Notes: generated by a model from the letters alone, not told the origin. Shown: positions 6,337 to 14,019, counted from the stretch's first letter. The stretch: 18,029 bases of DNA from JASSUD01 sp031963225 (GCA_031963225.1 JASSUD010000057.1:1-18029); one strand, 5' to 3'. Numbers and translations: made by a program.

Positions 6337-7780
6337 GCACTAGCCTCTGCATTGACTCCTGCATAGTTCCATCTTGCTTTTTAGAAGGAGCGTCCTCGTC
6401 GGAAGAAGCTTCTTCCATAGCATGCATACTAAGGTCATCTGCATGATAGTCAGATTGTATGCGTTCTACATGGGCTCCGACTGAGCATAGTTTTTTCTCC
6501 ATTTGGTCATAACCGCGATCCAAATGGTAGATACGACTGATCCAAGTTTCCCCTTGCGAGACTAAGCCGGCAATCACCAGGCATGCTGAAGCGCGCAAAT
6601 CCGTTGCCATTACATGCGCGCCCGACAAAAACGGCACTCCTGTAGCCCAAGCGGTATTACCTTCAATATTCACGCAAGCACCTAGACGATTAAGCTCGGG
6701 AACGTGCATAAAGCGGTTCTCAAAAATAGTCTCAACCATATGCGCCTGGCCTTCAGCCACACAGTTTAAGGCCATAAACTGCGCTTGCAAATCAGTGGGA
6801 AATGCAGGGTACTCTGAGGTTTTGAAACTGGTTGCGCGTGCACGGCCTCGCATAACCGCATGAATCGCATTCGATTCCAGCTCAAAACTAAGCCCTGCCT
6901 CTTGCAATTTATCCAGTACTGCATCAAGCGCACTGGGTACCACATTGCGTAAGGTCAACTCCCCTCCCGTCGCTGCCAACGCACAGAGAAAAGTACCCGC
7001 CTCAATACGGTCTGGGGTAACGGTATGGCTAGCGCCGTGTAAGCGTTCTACGCCTTCAATCACTAGGCAATCTGTACCAATACCTTCAATACGTGCACCC
7101 ATTGCGACTAGAAGATGCGCAAGATCTGTCACTTCAGGCTCTCGTGCAGCATTTTCAATGATGGTTTTGCCTTCTGCCAGCGTAGCTGCCATCAGGATAT
7201 TTTCTGTCCCTGTAACCGTCACCATATCGGCTATAAAGCGATTGCCTTTAAGGCGCGCTACATGCGCCCCCTCTTCGGGTGCCTTGAAAGTGTTTGCATC
7301 AAAAGCAGCATCTGATAAATGTGCTGCAATATAACCATGCTCGATCTGAATATTGGCGCCCAGTGCACGCAGCCCTTTAATATGCTGATCGACAGGACGC
7401 GATCCAATAGCACACCCGCCAGGAAGTGATACACGCGCAGCACCAAAACGCGCCAACAAAGGCCCTAACACCAAAATCGAAGCGCGCATAGCCTTAACCC
7501 GCTCATAAGGAGCGGTAAGTTCGTGCAGTTTTTGCGCTTGCAAGGTAATGGTCTGGCCTGAGGGGCCGGTCTCTTCAGAGGATATGTCTATCTGCACCCC
7601 CATTTGGCCCAGAAGGGCCAGCATGGTACGTACATCCTGCAAATTAGGTACGTTATGCAGACACACCGGATCTGCTGTGAGAAGGCTAGCGCATAATATC
7701 GGCAGCGCTGCATTTTTTGCGCCCGAAATCGCAAGTTCGCCAACTAGGCGATGCCCGCCCTGAATACGCAGTTTGTCCAT
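6329..7780 (-). CDS. murA: UDP-N-acetylglucosamine 1-carboxyvinyltransferase (MurA)
   Basis: MurA transfers enolpyruvate from PEP to UDP-GlcNAc, the first committed step of peptidoglycan precursor synthesis in the cytoplasm. The fosfomycin-sensitive active-site cysteine is kept (C123 in GGCAIGSRPVD), as are K22 and N23 of SGAKNAALP. The conserved body ends near residue 441 (GAHVERI). A hydrophilic tail of about 42 residues rich in Asp, Glu, Ser and Met follows, unlike the usual end of the enzyme. The start ATG at 7780 fits the family start (MDKLRIQGG). Ribosome binding is weak (GAAAG far upstream). An intrinsic terminator lies about 20 bases upstream of the start. The gene overlaps hisG by 8 bases, an arrangement known from Burkholderiales. 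Confidence 0.97.
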   Translation of the reverse strand: MDKLRIQGGHRLVGELAISGAKNAALPILCASLLTADPVCLHNVPNLQDVRTMLALLGQMGVQIDISSEETGPSGQTITLQAQKLHELTAPYERVKAMRASILVLGPLLARFGAARVSLPGGCAIGSRPVDQHIKGLRALGANIQIEHGYIAAHLSDAAFDANTFKAPEEGAHVARLKGNRFIADMVTVTGTENILMAATLAEGKTIIENAAREPEVTDLAHLLVAMGARIEGIGTDCLVIEGVERLHGASHTVTPDRIEAGTFLCALAATGGELTLRNVVPSALDAVLDKLQEAGLSFELESNAIHAVMRGRARATSFKTSEYPAFPTDLQAQFMALNCVAEGQAHMVETIFENRFMHVPELNRLGACVNIEGNTAWATGVPFLSGAHVMATDLRASACLVIAGLVSQGETWISRIYHLDRGYDQMEKKLCSVGAHVERIQSDYHADDLSMHAMEEASSDEDAPSKKQDGTMQESMQRLVHG

Positions 7781-7794
7781 GAAATAGCAAGCTT

Positions 7795-7846
7795 TCTATG
7801 AAAAAATAAAAGGAACCCTGTTTGCGGCTTACCACAGAACAGGGTT
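7795..7846 (-). terminator. Intrinsic terminator or attenuator between ibaG and murA
   Basis: On the minus strand AACCCTGTT pairs perfectly with AACAGGGTT across a 15-base loop (7814–7846), followed by CC and a T-rich tract (TTTTATTTTTT). It terminates or attenuates transcription from ibaG just before murA. A smaller hairpin (CCGCA/TGCGG) lies right after the ibaG stop at about 7861–7873. Confidence 0.75.
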
Positions 7847-7877
7847 GTATAAAGTAGAACCGCACTATGCGGCACTA

Positions 7878-8126
7878 TTAGGCATGGCTTGCTACTCGCC
7901 ATTCTTCTGGCGTCAATGTTTTCATGCTGAGTGCATGAATTTCACTTTTCATCCGCGCACCAAGCGCGCCATACACAATCTGATGACGCTCTATCCGGCT
8001 TTTTTCAAAAAAAGCGGAGCTAACAATCGTCGCATAGAAGTGTTGACCATCTCCTGCTACTTCAATATGTTCGCACGGCAGCCCTTGTGTAATGTAGGTC
8101 TGTATATCGTCTGGCGTTGGCAACAT
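7878..8126 (-). CDS. ibaG: BolA-family protein IbaG
   Basis: This 82-residue protein has the full BolA fold signature, including the conserved segment IERHQIVYGALG and the C-terminal IHALSMKTLTPEEW. BolA-family proteins bind [2Fe-2S] clusters together with monothiol glutaredoxins. IbaG, the shorter type, is typically encoded next to murA and the mla genes, as here. The gap to the upstream permease gene holds one and a half R elements, so it may be transcribed separately from the ABC genes. Termination follows at 7795–7846. Confidence 0.92.
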   Translation of the reverse strand: MLPTPDDIQTYITQGLPCEHIEVAGDGQHFYATIVSSAFFEKSRIERHQIVYGALGARMKSEIHALSMKTLTPEEWRVASHA

Positions 8127-8144
8127 TTTTATCTCTATTTTGAT

Positions 8145-8195
8145 GTTACAGGTCTGTGGTGTGCTTGTTGGGGTTCGTACCTCACCCCAACCTAC
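8145..8195 (+). repeat. R element partial copy (right arm only)
   Basis: Only the end of the core (GTTACAGGTCTGTGGTGTG) and the right arm (CTTGTTGGGGTTCGTACC to CAACCTAC) are present. It begins about 18 bases upstream of the ibaG start, so the left half was lost or was never part of this copy. Confidence 0.85.
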
Positions 8196-8204
8196 CGTGG
8201 CTCA

Positions 8205-8335
8205 TAGGTTGGTGGTGACGAAGGAACCCCAACATGCGCACCACTGTCCTTTTAAAACCTGCATAGGCATGGCAAAAGCAATGGTTACAAGTCAGTGGTA
8301 TGCATGTTGGGGTTCGTACCTCACCGCCAACCTAC
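8205..8335 (+). repeat. R element copy 4
   Basis: Full copy with a left arm of the GACGAAGGA type and a right arm of the GAGGTACGA type. The two arms pair over about 44 bases with few mismatches, extending to CCACTG/CAGTGG. The core is CCTTTTAAAACCTGCATAGG. The right edge supplies the TAG stop of the ABC permease. Confidence 0.9.
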
Positions 8336-9087
8336 CGCCTTAGCTTGTACCCACTACTTAATAAACCCAGCGCCAAGGCAATCAATACCAAGCAAAAGGC
8401 TACTGCTATAGCCAGGCTTTTCAAAGGATCTACGTCTGAAATGCCAAAAAAACCATAACGAAACCCATCAATCATATAGAAAAACGGGTTGAATCTCGAA
8501 ATAGTTTGCCATACGGGCGGTAAGGAATGTACTGAGTAAAATACGCCAGATAAAAAGGTCAGCGGCATGATAAGGAAATTTTGAAATCCAGCCAGCTGAT
8601 CAAATTTTTCAGAGTAGATACCTGCAATAAAACCCAGCGTTCCCAGTACAGCTGCTCCTATAAATAGGAAGCCAAGCGCATATAAAGGCGCGGCAAAGTG
8701 TATAGGTATAAGCCAGACAGTTGCAAGAAATACACCTAGACCTACACACAGGCCGCGCACAATAGAAGCGAGCACATAGGCTGAAGCTATTTCCCATGCA
8801 GCAAAAGGAGGCAACAATATAAATACAATATTGCCGGTGATTTTGGACTGAATCAGCGATGAGGATGCATTAGCAAATGCATTTTGTAAAACACTCATCA
8901 TGACCAAGCCAGGCACTAGGAACTGAATATAACTCACCCCCGGATAAACATCTGCATGATCTCTGAGCGTGTGCCCAAAAACCATCAAATAAAGCAGGGC
9001 TGTAATGATCGGGGCTGCAATCGTCTGAAAACTGACTTTCCAAAAGCGCAGAGATTCTTTATAGAACAGTGTAATAAGACCCTGCAT
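8332..9087 (-). CDS. ABC-2 type transporter permease (YadH-like)
   Basis: This 251-residue membrane protein has the ABC-2 permease layout: an N-terminal amphipathic segment, about six hydrophobic spans, and the conserved FLSGVFYSVHSLPPVW / FNPFFYMIDGFRYGFFG block near residues 178–218. It is the membrane partner of the ATPase encoded upstream; their stop and start codons overlap as TAATG, indicating translational coupling. The substrate is unknown; homologues lie beside mla genes in betaproteobacteria and may be involved in cell-envelope export. The stop codon TAG is formed by the edge of R element copy 4, and the final residues YKLRR end there. The length is close to that of homologues, so little was lost. 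Confidence 0.92.
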   Translation of the reverse strand: MQGLITLFYKESLRFWKVSFQTIAAPIITALLYLMVFGHTLRDHADVYPGVSYIQFLVPGLVMMSVLQNAFANASSSLIQSKITGNIVFILLPPFAAWEIASAYVLASIVRGLCVGLGVFLATVWLIPIHFAAPLYALGFLFIGAAVLGTLGFIAGIYSEKFDQLAGFQNFLIMPLTFLSGVFYSVHSLPPVWQTISRFNPFFYMIDGFRYGFFGISDVDPLKSLAIAVAFCLVLIALALGLLSSGYKLRR

Positions 9088-10304
9088 TACTTCACCTCCT
9101 TCGCTGTATCAGATGCTTTATCTTTTGTACTCACACGTTTTTTGGGAGCAGCTTCTTTGTTTGTTGCTGCTGAGGTTTTTCGCACAGCAGATGTTGTGGC
9201 TTTAGGACTCGCAGCAGTTGTTGATTTTGCCGTGGATTTGGCCCGGGGTTTCTCACTAGGCGCAGCATCCGAATTGCTACTGGCTTTGGATTGCGATGCT
9301 GTTTTAGCTATTTTTTCAGCCTTCTCTTGAGTGGAATTTTTTAAAAGCGCAGAGGATTTGCGTGTATCCGCACTATGCGCTGCATTTTTCATGACTTGCA
9401 AAAAGACACGTTCCAAATCAGCCTGGCGCACTTCCACTTCTTCAAGCTGACACCCCGCTTGGCGACAAAGCGCGAGGATACCCTCAATCTCATCCATTGC
9501 ATTGAGCTGCAGTACATGTTTTTTAGCACGGCCTGGTATGTTGACGGCACTTTCTGTCTTGTGATTGACCACTATAGGGTGCAGCGCTTCTGGGAGCTGC
9601 CCAGAGCTAAAACTAATGACCAATTGATTGCTGGCAAATCCCTTTAATAGCGCGGCTTTATGGTCTAACGCTACGACTTCGCCTTGTCGCAGCATGGCGA
9701 TTCGATCGCATAACTGCTCTGCTTCTTCAAGGTAGTGCGTGGTCAATACAATGGTATGGCCTTCTTTATTAAGGCGCGCAATAAATTTCCATAAAGTTTG
9801 GCGTAACTCTACATCCACGCCCGCAGTAGGTTCATCCAGCACAATGACGGGAGGGCGATGTACCAATGCTTGGGCCACCAGTACGCGGCGTTTCATCCCC
9901 CCCGATAAAGCACGCATATTGGTATCGGCTTTATCTGTGAGATCAAGGTGATGCATGATTTCGTCAATCCATACATCGTTGCGCCGCAAACCATAATAGC
10001 CGGACTGTAAACGCAAGGTTTCGCGCACGGAAAAGAACGGATCAAAGACCAGCTCTTGCGGCACAATCCCAACCATACGGCGCGCAGCTCGAAAATCATC
10101 CACCACATCATGCCCATGGATGCTGGCCGTGCCACTACTGGCGCGTGTTAGGCCTGCCAAGATGCTAATGAGTGTCGTTTTCCCTGCGCCATTAGGGCCT
10201 AACAAACCGAAGAATTCACCTTCTTCAATATGGAAGCTAATCCCTTTGAGAGCCTGAAAATCTTTATAGCTTTTCTGGATGCGATCAATTTTAATGGAAT
10301 ACAT
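9087..10304 (-). CDS. ABC transporter ATP-binding protein with long basic tail
   Basis: This is the ATPase subunit for the adjacent ABC-2 permease. Walker A GPNGAGKTT is at residues 36–44, the signature LSGGM at 133–137, Walker B VIVLDEP at 153–159 and the switch histidine H190. The domain and its C-terminal extension end near residue 307, the usual length. A further tail of about 97 residues is made almost entirely of Lys, Ala, Ser and Thr (for example KPRAKSTAKSTTAASPKATT), resembling histone H1-like or nucleoid-associated tails rather than any transporter part. The start is taken at ATG 10304; an in-frame GTG at 10310 would add two residues. The ribosome binding site is weak at either. The 97 bases upstream, to the mlaB end, show no clear promoter. 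Confidence 0.94.
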   Translation of the reverse strand: MYSIKIDRIQKSYKDFQALKGISFHIEEGEFFGLLGPNGAGKTTLISILAGLTRASSGTASIHGHDVVDDFRAARRMVGIVPQELVFDPFFSVRETLRLQSGYYGLRRNDVWIDEIMHHLDLTDKADTNMRALSGGMKRRVLVAQALVHRPPVIVLDEPTAGVDVELRQTLWKFIARLNKEGHTIVLTTHYLEEAEQLCDRIAMLRQGEVVALDHKAALLKGFASNQLVISFSSGQLPEALHPIVVNHKTESAVNIPGRAKKHVLQLNAMDEIEGILALCRQAGCQLEEVEVRQADLERVFLQVMKNAAHSADTRKSSALLKNSTQEKAEKIAKTASQSKASSNSDAAPSEKPRAKSTAKSTTAASPKATTSAVRKTSAATNKEAAPKKRVSTKDKASDTAKEVK

Positions 10305-10401
10305 AAGCACGCAGTAGAAAGGGTGGAAAATAAAACCCGTTCGCCCTCTTCTTGACAGATCTATATCTTAGATGAGGGTAAAACAGGCCCTAAGACATGT
10401 C

Positions 10402-10677
10402 CTAAGCAGCCTCTAGCCCAAAGCATAACGCACTAGCTCCGTAAGCACGCGCAAGACTAGCTAAGGCAGCAGGAATATTATGCATATGCACTACCCTGCC
10501 TTGTTCTTGCGCTGCACGCTGCCAACATAGAAAAACAGCTAATGCGCAAGAATCAAAATGCTGCAAAGCTTTGCAATCTACTTGGTCAACACCTGCCAAA
10601 ATCTGAACAAGGCCCGCGTCACACACGGCTTGGGCGCAATCAGAGGTCAGGGTAGCATCGACAGTAAAAGTGCTCAT
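10402..10677 (-). CDS. mlaB: STAS-domain protein, MlaB-like
   Basis: This 91-residue STAS protein matches MlaB, the small cytoplasmic regulatory subunit of the MlaFEDB lipid transport ATPase. The conserved STAS loop with Asp–Ser is seen as DSCALAVFL (residues 42–50), the site recognised by the ATPase MlaF. The ATG overlaps the mlaC stop (ATGA, 4 bases), so the two are translated together. Its expected partners MlaF, MlaE and MlaD are not encoded next to it in this window. Confidence 0.85.
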   Translation of the reverse strand: MSTFTVDATLTSDCAQAVCDAGLVQILAGVDQVDCKALQHFDSCALAVFLCWQRAAQEQGRVVHMHNIPAALASLARAYGASALCFGLEAA

Positions 10678-11354
10678 ACATGCCCTGCCAAATGTTTATT
10701 TTGCTGCTTTAGGCTTGCAATTAAACCCGGTATACCTGTTCCACTAAGCGTTTCTTGGAACTGCTGGCGATAGTTTTGCACAAGCCATACCCCTGCTACG
10801 CTAATATCGTACAAAGACCAGCTTTCTTGAGATTTCGATAAACGGTAGGCCACTTCAATGGGCTGTCCTTGATGCATCATCTTGGTTTTAATAGCTGCAT
10901 CACGGCTGCCTGCTGGCAAGGTAAAAGGTAATACTTCCATCTCAGGATTACGGCTATTCGCAAGCGCTCCAGCATAGGTATAAATCAGTAGTATTTTAAA
11001 TTGCTCCACCAATTCTTTTCTTTGCTCAGCTGTGGCTTCTCTCCAGCGCCGCCCTACTGCCAAGCGGGTTGTTTTTTCAATATCGGTGTAGGGCAAAATT
11101 TCTTGGTTGATTAGCTGGTTAAGCCCTTGCATATTCCCAGCCTGTAATGAAGGGTCATCTTGCAAAGCTTTGACTACACGCGCGGTAATAGTTTTTATCA
11201 AGCCATCTGGAGTGCTTCTATCAATTCCATCAGCAGACCATGCAGAAGTACCACTCAGCGCAAATGTTACGAACAGCGCGCCTAGATAAATCGCTACCCA
11301 GCTTCCTATCTTTTTAATAGAAAAATTTCTTTTTTGATTATGCTGATGCAGCAT
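10674..11354 (-). CDS. mlaC: Periplasmic phospholipid-binding protein MlaC
   Basis: MlaC shuttles phospholipids between the outer-membrane MlaA–porin complex and the inner-membrane MlaFEDB complex. The start at ATG 11354 is chosen because GGAGA stands 5 bases upstream and a good signal peptide follows: basic QKRNFSIKK, a hydrophobic core VAIYLGALFVTFAL, then a cleavage-type SAWSA near residue 37–41. A longer frame from GTG 11462 exists but its first codons come from the P palindrome at 11428–11469. The mature part carries the MlaC family features (TRLAVGRRWREATAEQRKEL, then a Tyr-rich block and LSKSQESWSLYDISVAGVWLVQNYR). In Burkholderiales mlaA and mlaFED usually stand upstream; here thiE does. 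Confidence 0.93.
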   Translation of the reverse strand: MLHQHNQKRNFSIKKIGSWVAIYLGALFVTFALSGTSAWSADGIDRSTPDGLIKTITARVVKALQDDPSLQAGNMQGLNQLINQEILPYTDIEKTTRLAVGRRWREATAEQRKELVEQFKILLIYTYAGALANSRNPEMEVLPFTLPAGSRDAAIKTKMMHQGQPIEVAYRLSKSQESWSLYDISVAGVWLVQNYRQQFQETLSGTGIPGLIASLKQQNKHLAGHV

Positions 11355-11427
11355 TAGATCTCCATTTCTTAAAAGTAATTGCCTAAGAACTCTGTTCAAA
11401 GCCTCAGTCTGCAAGAAGCGATAGCCT

Positions 11428-11469
11428 CTAGGGCAGAACCCCTTTTGGGCAGTTGAGGACACGCCCTAG
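11428..11469 (-). repeat. P palindrome copy B
   Basis: On the minus strand it begins CTAGGGCGTGTCCTCAACTG, continues CCCAAAAGGGG and closes with a decayed arm TTCTGCCCTAG. It shares about 30 of the first 32 positions with the copy at 14091 but in opposite orientation. It lies between the thiE stop and the mlaC start, and it contains a GTG that extends the mlaC frame falsely. Confidence 0.8.
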
Positions 11470-11481
11470 GGTTATTTATTC

Positions 11482-12645
11482 TTAACTGCCAGAAAACGAA
11501 AAAAACTTCTCTAACTCTATAACCGCTTTCTCAGGATCCACCGCTTCCGTGATTGCGCGCACCACTGCCGCGCTTCCAACCCCTGTGTCCAATACAGCTG
11601 CAAGGACCTTGCTATCTATTCCTCCAATAGCCACTATGGGGACAGCACCATCTAGCAAACGAACATAGTGCAACAAACGCACTAACCCGTGCGGAGCAGT
11701 GGGCATCTTTTTAGTGGTAGTGGGAAACACCGCGCCCAGCGCTATATAGCTTGGCCTTACTTGATAAGCACGCACCATTTCATAGTACCCGTGCGTAGAC
11801 AAGCCTAGTCGAAGCCCAGCTTTAGCAATGCGATTAAGATCAGCCGTTTCTAGATCTTCTTGCCCCAAATGCACACCATATGCACCCAGCTCGATCGCTA
11901 ATTCCCAATAATCATTAATAAATAATCGGGCCTCGCAAGCACGGGCAGCTTGTATAGCGCGCTTGATATCTTGTACCTCTGAAGGTTCAAGCGCTGCAGA
12001 ACCTGTTTGACCCTGCAGATTCTTTTTAATGCGTAATTGTACCGTACGTACGCCACAGGCCAATACACGCTCAACCCAAGCAGCACTAGGTACAATAGCA
12101 TAAAGCCCTAAACGAGCGGGACACGGAGCAAAAGAATAAGAAACAACGGGTTGCTCAAGAAGGCGTGGATAGGTTGGTAAACGATCTGGCCAGCCCTCTG
12201 CTTCTCGCCACGCATAACTTAGTGTGAGTGCATCGCGTGCATCTAATCCGCAGTCTAAAAAAGCTGCGAGTGCAGCCTGCCATTGTGGTGAACAGATCCC
12301 TGAAAATGCATAGCACTGCGCAGACTTTTCAACAGAGGCATGCGGCACACTTAAAGTCATCTGTTGGGATATCAATGCGTTTGCTTCTGCCGAACTTTCA
12401 CTTACCTCCAACACCAGCACGCCTTGGTGCAAAGCAGCTTCTTTACGCGCTGGAGTGGACTTATTCGCATCCAGAATAAGCCAATCGCCAGGCCGAAAAG
12501 CATCTGGCGCCTTAGGTTCTTCGGTACAAATTTGCACGGGAGCCCGCTGTGCTCCATCCTGGGGCGGCCATTCACCTAATTGCTGACGAATACGCTGTGC
12601 AGCTTTGACGCGCTCCAACGATTGAGGCCAAAAGGTAAATTGCAT
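11482..12645 (-). CDS. thiE: Thiamine phosphate synthase with N-terminal extension
   Basis: ThiE joins HMP pyrophosphate and THZ phosphate to make thiamine phosphate. The C-terminal half, about residues 175–387, is a complete TIM-barrel: VQLRIKK (substrate pyrophosphate contacts), LFINDYWELAIELGAYGVHLGQEDL, GLSTHGYYEM, YIALGAVFPTTTKK and PIVAIGGID. The N-terminal 170 residues are unlike standalone ThiE (about 210 residues) and resemble the extended form I recall from other Burkholderiales. A segment DALTLSYAWR near 138–147 is reminiscent of ThiD-type kinases, but no catalytic motif is visible, so this part may be a decayed or regulatory domain. The ATG at 12645 has only a weak GGA upstream. 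It follows gcvT after a gap holding R element copy 5; no TPP riboswitch was seen. Confidence 0.92.
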   Translation of the reverse strand: MQFTFWPQSLERVKAAQRIRQQLGEWPPQDGAQRAPVQICTEEPKAPDAFRPGDWLILDANKSTPARKEAALHQGVLVLEVSESSAEANALISQQMTLSVPHASVEKSAQCYAFSGICSPQWQAALAAFLDCGLDARDALTLSYAWREAEGWPDRLPTYPRLLEQPVVSYSFAPCPARLGLYAIVPSAAWVERVLACGVRTVQLRIKKNLQGQTGSAALEPSEVQDIKRAIQAARACEARLFINDYWELAIELGAYGVHLGQEDLETADLNRIAKAGLRLGLSTHGYYEMVRAYQVRPSYIALGAVFPTTTKKMPTAPHGLVRLLHYVRLLDGAVPIVAIGGIDSKVLAAVLDTGVGSAAVVRAITEAVDPEKAVIELEKFFSFSGS

Positions 12646-12716
12646 GGAGACTATCCAAAAAATAAATACAAAAGAGCTTTACAAACCTTCGCCAACCACA
12701 AAAAAAGCAAAGAACG

Positions 12717-12847
12717 GTAGGTTGGTGGTGACGAAGGAACCCCAACATGCAGGCCACTGCCTCATTGAAGACCAGCTTACAAACTCAAAAACAAAAATTA
12801 AAAGTCAGCGGTACGCATGTTGGGGTGCTTTCATCACGCCAACTTAC
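12717..12847 (+). repeat. R element copy 5
   Basis: The left arm GTAGGTTGGTGGTGACGAAG is intact. The right arm is diverged (GGGGTGCTTTCATCACGCCA, then ACTTAC). The core is the second subtype, like copy 3 (CTTACAAACTCAAAAACA). Its edge supplies the TAA stop of gcvT. Confidence 0.85.
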
Positions 12848-14019
12848 ATGAGCGCCTTCTCCACTTGTACTTGCCCTTTTTTAACAAAGACGGGGTGGAC
12901 TACATCTGCTGGCAATTCTTTATCACGGATACGCACGTGCACGACATCCCCTACTTTTACGCCCAATGGCAAACGAGCGAGACCGATGGAACGTTGCAAT
13001 GTGGGAGAAAAAGCGCCGCTGGTGAGCTCGCCTTCTCCATGCTCGGTACGTACACTTTGATGTGCACGCAATACACCACTCGCTCTGCCATTTTCCAAAC
13101 GCAACAGCAAACCTAGAAAAACGGCGCTCGCACCATCTTGTTTGAGTGCCGCTTTCCCCACAAAATCACGCGGTGAAGTCAAGTCTACAGTCCAGGCCAG
13201 CCCTGCATCCAGAGGAGAAACAGTTTCAGCCATATCTTGACCGTATAAATTCAATCCTGCCTCTAAGCGCAGAGTATCGCGTGCAGCCAACCCGCAAGGG
13301 CGTACGCCCTCTTTATACAGCGCATTCCAGACTTCAGAGGCATATTCAACCGGCAGCATCAGCTCAAAACCATCTTCTCCCGTATAGCCGGTGCGGGCTG
13401 CACTAATTTCACTTTTTAGTGTACCTTTTACCGTCGGCACCACCGCACAATGAAAAGGTTTAAGGGAGGCAGTAAGCGCTTCTATTTCAGGGAAAGCAGC
13501 CCATACGCGAGCACGCGCCTGCGGACCCTGCACAGCAAGAATTGCGAGATCCTCTCGAGGCTCTATGGCTACTTCGAAGCCTTTTTCTTGCCTCAATTTC
13601 TCTAGCCACAAACAATCTTTTTCTGTGGTACCCGCATTAACCACCAAACGAAAATGATGCTCACCATAAAAGTAAATGATTACATCATCCACCACGCCGC
13701 CTTGTGGATTGAGCAAGCAGCTATACAGCGCTTTGCCAGGTGTGGTTAATTTGTCGACATTATTCGCAGCGGCATAACGCAAAAAAGCCCGCGCACTATC
13801 AGGCGCACCCACGGCAAGGTCTAAGCTCTTTATGTCCACCACACACATATGCGAGACATCAAACATCCCTGCATCGGCTCTCACAGCATGGTGCTCTTCT
13901 ATTTGCGAGCCATAATGCAGCGGCATATCCCATCCAGAAAAATTGACCATACGTGCATGCAACGCGGTGTGGGCATCATGTAGCGGGGTATTTTTTAGTA
14001 CGGGGGAAGAAGCATTCAT
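12844..14019 (-). CDS. gcvT: Glycine cleavage system T protein (aminomethyltransferase)
   Basis: GcvT releases ammonia from the aminomethyl group on lipoyl-GcvH and passes the carbon to tetrahydrofolate, forming methylene-THF. The 391-residue protein is close to family length and has the family landmarks: VNFSGWDMPLHYGSQIEEH (residues 25–43), FDVSHM, the catalytic aspartate in PQGGVVDDV (D111), the folate-site segment YTGEDGFEL and GLAARDTLRLEAG. The stop TAA falls in R element copy 5, so the last residues (QVEKALM) abut the repeat. In relatives gcvH and gcvP usually follow; here thiE does. The upstream gap of about 70 bases is too short for a glycine riboswitch and shows none. Confidence 0.95.
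   Translation of the reverse strand: MNASSPVLKNTPLHDAHTALHARMVNFSGWDMPLHYGSQIEEHHAVRADAGMFDVSHMCVVDIKSLDLAVGAPDSARAFLRYAAANNVDKLTTPGKALYSCLLNPQGGVVDDVIIYFYGEHHFRLVVNAGTTEKDCLWLEKLRQEKGFEVAIEPREDLAILAVQGPQARARVWAAFPEIEALTASLKPFHCAVVPTVKGTLKSEISAARTGYTGEDGFELMLPVEYASEVWNALYKEGVRPCGLAARDTLRLEAGLNLYGQDMAETVSPLDAGLAWTVDLTSPRDFVGKAALKQDGASAVFLGLLLRLENGRASGVLRAHQSVRTEHGEGELTSGAFSPTLQRSIGLARLPLGVKVGDVVHVRIRDKELPADVVHPVFVKKGQVQVEKALM

Noticed and set aside
7845..8343. Plus-strand frames antisense to ibaG and through the R repeats
   Set aside because: ibaG on the other strand is a clear family member; the remaining codons are repeat-derived.
12646..12716. TPP riboswitch ahead of thiE
   Set aside because: The conserved CTGAGA and ACCTGAT-type segments are absent.
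12644..13116. Plus-strand frames antisense to gcvT start at the repeat
   Set aside because: Composed of R element copy 5 and the complement of gcvT.
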